The notes under the pieces were generated by a model. That model worked only from the letters and a program-made list of their open reading frames with translations, was not told the DNA's origin and did no database searches. Below, piece after piece: positions 21,229-25,114 of a stretch of DNA of 25,114 nucleotides. Numbering within the stretch: position 1 is the stretch's first letter; the number at the start of each line of letters is the position of its first letter. The position numbers and the translations under genes are program-made. Source of the DNA: an uncultured Oscillospiraceae bacterium (lineage in GTDB: Bacteria > Bacillota > Clostridia > Oscillospirales > Oscillospiraceae); contig CAJUEU010000027.1 of assembly GCA_910585735.1 (NCBI GenBank), positions 1-25,114 of the forward strand, written 5' to 3'.

Positions 21229-22278
21229 TCAAGCAAGCCCGGCCGCAGAAAGCACCTGGGCCAGGGACAGCTCCTTCTGAAAGGCGTCCTGAAGGGCGTT
21301 GAGATTGTCCCGGTCGTGTTCGATCTCCAGGCAGAAGAGCCGGAAGACCTCGGGAAAGCCCTCCTCCCGGAGAGGAGCCAGCAAAGCGCAGACCGCCGCC
21401 CCTAAGGCGGCCAGCTCCGCCCAGGTGAGCACATCCCCGTCCCACACGCCCCGAAGCCAGTGACGGTACAGAAAGTAGCTCCCCGCCCGCCGGAGCCGGG
21501 CCTCCTCCGGGGCCGGATAATCTTTTCCCTCCGCCAGAAGCTCCCTTCCCCTGCTCAGCAGGGCTTTCCAGTCCTCCGACAAAATTTCCAGCCTCTCCAG
21601 CAGGTCAAGTCCGGCATCCAACGCCTCCCGGCGGTCCGGCAGGGCATCCGGGGCAAGCAGCGGAAATTCCTCCCCGTACAGCCCACAGAGCTGGGGGATG
21701 ACCTCAGGCTGCGCCTCATCCAAAGCCACCTGGACCTCGTTGGCAAAAAGGAGCAGGGCCTGGAGCCGCTCCCCCACCGTGGCCTCCTTCACCGCCAGCA
21801 AGCCCAGAGCGGTCTCCCGGGCGGCAAGCAGAGGAGCCAGCAGAGAGGGCGCCTCCCCCGCCTCTCCTTCCTGCCGGGCCGCGCAAAGGACCAGGTCATT
21901 CTCCAGAATGAGCCGGGCAGTCTCGGGGCAGGAGCCGCAGAGCCCTTTCTCCACCAGGGAGCCAAAGTCGTAGGAGAACCGGGGATGGCTGCGGCAGATC
22001 TCTCCGATGCCCTTCTCCCCCAGCTTGAGCTGAAGCTCGCAAAGCTTCCCTTCAGTCAGAAAAGGGCAGGGATCCCCCCGCAGGAGGAAAGCGGCCTCCC
22101 CCTCCTCGCCGGTGGTCAGCATCGCCCGGACCCGCTCTCCCAGCTCCCCGGGGAGCGTCCCGTAATACCGGGCGGTCTCCCGGTCGATGGGCACCTCCCA
22201 CCCTTGGCAGCAGGTCTGGGGGCACGCCCCCGCCAGGCAGCGGAAGCTTTTCATATAGGACGGTTCATGGCGTTCCAT
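21229..22278 (-). CDS. FliB-like (flagellin lysine-N-methylase family) cysteine-cluster protein
   Basis: The 349-residue protein opens with PSYMKSFRCLAGACPQTCCQGW and carries a cysteine pattern (C14, C19, C23, C24, then C71, C80, C95) that fits the FliB / YkgJ-like family, whose clustered cysteines probably bind a metal or Fe-S centre. Family members are often annotated as flagellin lysine-N-methylases from Salmonella FliB. There are no flagellar genes in the window and many non-motile Clostridia carry homologues, so a different substrate is likely here. After residue 110 the protein is mostly helical. The start at 22278 is set by GGAGGT 6 bases upstream; an ATG two codons earlier (22284) directly abuts that site. 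It is a single-gene unit with its own promoter and a shared terminator. Confidence 0.78.
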   Translation of the reverse strand: MERHEPSYMKSFRCLAGACPQTCCQGWEVPIDRETARYYGTLPGELGERVRAMLTTGEEGEAAFLLRGDPCPFLTEGKLCELQLKLGEKGIGEICRSHPRFSYDFGSLVEKGLCGSCPETARLILENDLVLCAARQEGEAGEAPSLLAPLLAARETALGLLAVKEATVGERLQALLLFANEVQVALDEAQPEVIPQLCGLYGEEFPLLAPDALPDRREALDAGLDLLERLEILSEDWKALLSRGRELLAEGKDYPAPEEARLRRAGSYFLYRHWLRGVWDGDVLTWAELAALGAAVCALLAPLREEGFPEVFRLFCLEIEHDRDNLNALQDAFQKELSLAQVLSAAGLA

Positions 22279-22321
22279 AGGCATACCTCCAGACAAGCTG
22301 CCATTTTCGGCGGTTTCTCCT

Positions 22322-22350
22322 ATTTTATCTTATTTTTTCTTCCCTGGCAA
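22322..22350 (-). promoter_or_regulatory. Sigma-A-type promoter of the FliB-like gene
   Basis: On the minus strand TTGCCA (22345-22350) and TAAAAT (22322-22327) are 17 bases apart, about 45 bases before the start codon. Confidence 0.75.
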
Positions 22351-22373
22351 CCATGTTTCCCCGTCTTATTCTC

Positions 22374-22410
22374 AAAAAACGCCCCGGACTCAAAAGAGTC
22401 CGGGGCGTTT
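22374..22410 (-). terminator. Intrinsic terminator of the SLH-LRR unit
   Basis: A 15-bp perfect stem (22377-22391 with 22396-22410, loop AAAA) is followed on the minus strand by six T. It lies 14 bases past the LRR gene stop. Confidence 0.95.
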
Positions 22411-22424
22411 CCCGCAAATTGGTC

Positions 22425-23969
22425 TCAGTTTGCGTCACTGTATACATTCCATGTATCGATGACAATGCCCCTGTCCGGGTACCAGGACACGTCAAAGTTC
22501 AGGATCCGGCCAATGTCACGAAGCTTGTAGTAGTTGTTGTCTCCTCCGTTTTTGTCCGTGAGGGTGATCCCGTCCAGAACCACAGGAAGCCCGTAGTGCT
22601 TCACCTGGGCTGTGCTCACCCGGTAAGGCTGGTCCCCCACGAAATTCTGGATCATCTCGGTGCCGTTGGACTGATAGGCCTCCCCTTCCAGCAGGGTAAT
22701 GGAGGCAGTGGGAGCGTCCCAGCCCACGTTGAACTTCCTCATGGAGCCATCAAGGGCCTGGGCCACGTCCCGGAGCTTCACATAGTTGGTGATCCCGTGA
22801 CCGTCCGAGAGGGCGTAATAGTAGAAGGTGACCTTCCGCTCCTCGCATACGTCCGTCCCGGTTTCCTCATCATAGTAGTAATAAAGGATCGTGGCCGTCT
22901 GGGTGTTGGGCGCGGCGGTCCCGGTCTGCGCTATGGCGGCAGTTCCAGGCTGGTCGGCCACAAAGGTATAGCCCATCCCCTTGGCCAGCCGCTCGGCGGC
23001 GGTGCCGGGGGCGCCGTGGATGGTGATGCCGGTGAGGGGATCGCCCACGCTCTGCTTCAAACCGCTGTCATATATGGTGTCCCTCACAAAGACCCGGTAG
23101 CCCACGGTGGCGACACCGGCAGGGATGGTGACCTCCTTCAGGGCGGTGCAGCCCCAGAAGGTGTCCGACTCCAGCATGGTGAGCCCCTCGGGCAGGACCA
23201 CCTTTTCCAGGGATGTGCAGCCCCAGAAGGCGCTCCCCCCCAGCTTTTTCAGGGTGGAGGGCAGAGTGATGCTCTTCAGGGAAACACAGTCAGAGAAGGC
23301 AGACGCCCCGATTTCGGTGACACCCTCGGGAATGGTGATGGAGGTGATGTTGCTGCTCTTGGCAAAATTCTCCTCAAAAGCGCAGGCGATCTTGGTCACG
23401 CCGTTTGGCACCACAATGTCGCCGCCATTGCCGTTGTAGGCATAGAGGGTGCCGTTCAGGATGGGGAACTCCCCCTGGGCCTTGAGCCAGGGGGTGTTGG
23501 CAAAGACATTGCGCTCCATCAGCCCCACGCTCTGGGGCAGGGTCACATTGGTCAGGCTGGTGCAGTCCTCAAAGCAAAAGGAGCCCAGATAGTCCAGGTG
23601 CCGGGGCAGGCGGACGGTCTCCAGCTTGGGGCAGCCCTGGAAGGCATAGTACTCCAGGTAGGTCACACTGTCCGGGATGGTGACCTCGGTAAGCTCGGGA
23701 AGGCCCTGGAAAGCGCCCGAACGGATGGTAGTCACCGAGGCCGGAATGGTGACACTGGTGACGGTATTCCCGTTATAGGTCGTGGCGTAAAAGGCGCTGG
23801 GGCCGATCTCCTCCACGGTGGAGGGGATGGTCACATGGCCGCCGGAACCATTGTAGGCCACCAACACGCCGTTTTGGATGTCGAACTCGGGCTCATTGGC
23901 CAGGGCGGGGGCGCTCAGCCCCAGGCACAGCGCCAGGGCCAGAAAAAAGGACAGAACTTTTTTCTTCAT
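22425..23969 (-). CDS. Secreted BspA-type leucine-rich-repeat protein with a stalk (Cu-amine-oxidase-N-like) C terminus
   Basis: The 514-residue protein has a signal peptide (MKKKVLSFFLALALCLGLSA, cleavage near PALA-NEP at 25-26) and then LRR_5 (BspA/TpLRR) repeats of about 23 residues, for example VTIPDSVTYLEYYAFQGCPKL and ITIPEGVTEIGASAFSDCVSL, covering roughly residues 35-320 and interrupted by a linker with ILNGTLYAYNGNGGDIVVP, which also opens the array. The C-terminal third (about 370-514) has two copper-amine-oxidase-N / stalk motifs, YVKLRDVAQAL and YYKLRDIGRIL, commonly found in clostridial surface proteins. Such LRR proteins often bind host or bacterial surfaces. The start at 23969 is chosen because a signal peptide begins there. 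It begins 20 bases after the SLH gene stop, so cotranscription is likely. No SLH or sortase signal is present, so it may be released or held indirectly. Confidence 0.88.
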   Translation of the reverse strand: MKKKVLSFFLALALCLGLSAPALANEPEFDIQNGVLVAYNGSGGHVTIPSTVEEIGPSAFYATTYNGNTVTSVTIPASVTTIRSGAFQGLPELTEVTIPDSVTYLEYYAFQGCPKLETVRLPRHLDYLGSFCFEDCTSLTNVTLPQSVGLMERNVFANTPWLKAQGEFPILNGTLYAYNGNGGDIVVPNGVTKIACAFEENFAKSSNITSITIPEGVTEIGASAFSDCVSLKSITLPSTLKKLGGSAFWGCTSLEKVVLPEGLTMLESDTFWGCTALKEVTIPAGVATVGYRVFVRDTIYDSGLKQSVGDPLTGITIHGAPGTAAERLAKGMGYTFVADQPGTAAIAQTGTAAPNTQTATILYYYYDEETGTDVCEERKVTFYYYALSDGHGITNYVKLRDVAQALDGSMRKFNVGWDAPTASITLLEGEAYQSNGTEMIQNFVGDQPYRVSTAQVKHYGLPVVLDGITLTDKNGGDNNYYKLRDIGRILNFDVSWYPDRGIVIDTWNVYSDAN

Positions 23970-23989
23970 ATTATCATCTCTTCCCTTTT

Positions 23990-25114
23990 TTATGCTTGCT
24001 CGGTCACATACCGATAAAGCCGCAGGATGGTGAGGATACTTTGCTGACGGGTATAGTTCATGCCGGGGGAGAACACATTCTCTTCGGTGCCGTTCATGAT
24101 CTTGGCGCCGGCCACCTGTCCCACCGCTTTCTCCGCCCAATCCGCCACAAAGGACTGATCGTTAAAGGACGTGGTGGATTCCGGGAGGGGATAGCCCATG
24201 GCATTGGCCAGCCGGGCAAGAATGGTGGCGGCCTCCTGCCGGGTGATACGGCTATGGGGATCAAACTTATTCTCCCCTCGGCCATCCACCACCTTCAGGA
24301 ACGCCATTTTCTGCACATTCACGTCGTCCGTATCCACAAAGGTGGACCGCCCGGCGATCTCCTCGCCCTTCACGGTCTCGTAGATCTGGGTGGCCAGAGC
24401 GCAGAACTCTACCCGGGTGATATCCTCCGTGTACTTGCTCCGCTGGGACTGGGGCACCAGATCGGCGGCAATGGCGGCAGCCACCTCGTCCTGAGCCCAG
24501 TCGCTGGGCTTGTCGTTCTCGTCAAAGAGATAGACCTCAAAGGTCACGGGGATCTCCAGGCTGGCTTTTCCCCCGGTCGCCACTGTGATGGTATCGGTAT
24601 AGTTCCCCACGCTCAGCCCCGCCTTGGGCTGGACCGTAAAGGTAGCGCTCTGGCCCGCCTTCAGGGTCGTGGCAGAAAGCCGGCCCACAGTGAAGCTGGA
24701 GCCCGTAAGGACAGGCTGCTTCAGGGTGATCTCGGTGACGCCGGGGTTCTTGATGGTAACGGTCTGGGCCGAGGGCTGCTCATAGCCCAGCAGGAACCCG
24801 CCAAAGCTCACCTTGGAGGGGGCCGCGATAATGCTTCCCTCCGGGTCTACGGTAAAGACAGCGCTCAGCTCCTGGGTGAGACCCTTTTCCGTGCTGATGG
24901 TAAAGCTCTCACGGTATTCCTTGCTCTTTCCGTTCTCCGCCTTCAGCCCCGCCTTGGGCCGGACCGTGAAGGTAGCGGTCTCCCCGGCCTCCAGGGTCCT
25001 GCTGGAGATACGGCTGATCTCAAAGTCGGCAGCGGCAGGCTGGAGGAGGGTGATCGTCTCAGCGCCCGTATTCTTCACAGTGACCGTCTGGGCAGCGGGC
25101 TGCTCATAGCCCTC
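23990..25114 (-). CDS. S-layer-homology (SLH) protein with about 108-residue Ig-like repeats, N terminus beyond the window
   Basis: The gene continues past the window edge; 374 C-terminal residues are visible. Two repeats with period about 108 residues, starting GYEQPAAQTVTVKNTG and GYEQPSAQTVTIKNPG and ending FTVRPKAGL / FTVQPKAGL, resemble abnormal-spindle or choice-of-anchor type Ig-like domains, and more copies may lie upstream. Three SLH domains follow (visible residues about 205-374; ITRVEFCALATQIYE, SRITRQEAATILARLANAM, NYTRQQSILTILRLYRYV), which hold proteins non-covalently to pyruvylated wall polymers. It should be an S-layer-associated surface protein. The LRR gene follows after 20 bases. 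The start codon and promoter are outside, so any internal Met or Val start inside the visible part is not the true start. Confidence 0.93.
   Translation of the reverse strand, partial: EGYEQPAAQTVTVKNTGAETITLLQPAAADFEISRISSRTLEAGETATFTVRPKAGLKAENGKSKEYRESFTISTEKGLTQELSAVFTVDPEGSIIAAPSKVSFGGFLLGYEQPSAQTVTIKNPGVTEITLKQPVLTGSSFTVGRLSATTLKAGQSATFTVQPKAGLSVGNYTDTITVATGGKASLEIPVTFEVYLFDENDKPSDWAQDEVAAAIAADLVPQSQRSKYTEDITRVEFCALATQIYETVKGEEIAGRSTFVDTDDVNVQKMAFLKVVDGRGENKFDPHSRITRQEAATILARLANAMGYPLPESTTSFNDQSFVADWAEKAVGQVAGAKIMNGTEENVFSPGMNYTRQQSILTILRLYRYVTEQA

Noticed and set aside
22353..24017. A 554-residue plus-strand open frame opposite the LRR gene
   Set aside because: The apparent repetitiveness is the mirror of the LRR repeats; it has no ribosome binding site and no signal peptide.

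Overview
This window looks like chromosomal DNA from a GC-rich, low-motility gut-type member of the Clostridia, most likely Oscillospiraceae (Flavonifractor / Lawsonibacter / Oscillibacter-like). The reasons are strong AGGAGG-type ribosome binding sites, Gram-positive surface-anchoring systems (SLH domains, a sortase-like VPQTG motif, BspA-type leucine-rich repeats, copper-amine-oxidase-type stalk domains), Zn-type S18, YtrA-type GntR regulation and the TldD/TldE pair. The genus is an inference from gene style, not from a marker match. Almost every long open frame antisense to these genes is a high-GC shadow.

Layout. 1-1940: 3' end of dnaK, a hairpin, then dnaJ and its terminator. 1988-5116 (+): a membrane PMT-family glycosyltransferase carrying a discoidin-like extracytoplasmic insert, followed by a PHP-family phosphatase, closed by a bidirectional terminator. 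5182-9962 (-): envelope genes, namely a zinc-ribbon/TM/Ig-like protein, a NodB polysaccharide deacetylase, a DUF2461 protein and a large VanW protein whose promoter carries a WalR-like box. 10190-11416 (+): an XpaC-family membrane protein. 11417-11857: gene-free, filled with a string of palindromes. 11858-13753 (-): a tightly coupled GntR regulator / ABC ATPase / ABC-2 permease operon with an operator palindrome lying on its own promoter. 13906-14969 (-): the rpsF-ssb-rpsR operon. 15239-18160 (-): a small VPQTG surface protein with 12-residue repeats, an unknown 114-aa protein, a GreA-type factor and a FAD/Rieske oxidoreductase. 18421-21157 (+): tldD-tldE. 21229-22278 (-): a FliB-like cysteine-cluster protein. 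22425-25114 (-): an SLH-domain protein (cut by the window edge) and a leucine-rich-repeat protein, probably cotranscribed.

How it works together. The window mixes housekeeping modules (chaperones, the S6/SSB/S18 operon, GreA) with an unusually dense set of cell-envelope genes: glycosylation, peptidoglycan or polysaccharide deacetylation, VanW, Ig-like, LRR, SLH and sortase-type proteins. The clearest regulatory signals are the GntR operator over its own -10 box, and a shared 12-base word (GAACGGTTACAA) upstream of two surface-protein genes 5.8 kb apart, one copy of which forms an exact match to the WalR consensus. I found no CRISPR array, tRNA, rRNA, insertion sequence, prophage or recognisable new defence system. 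The best candidates for something under-described are the surface-protein regulation, the small repeat-stalk protein with its double-hairpin leader, the palindrome cluster, and the unusual domain fusions.
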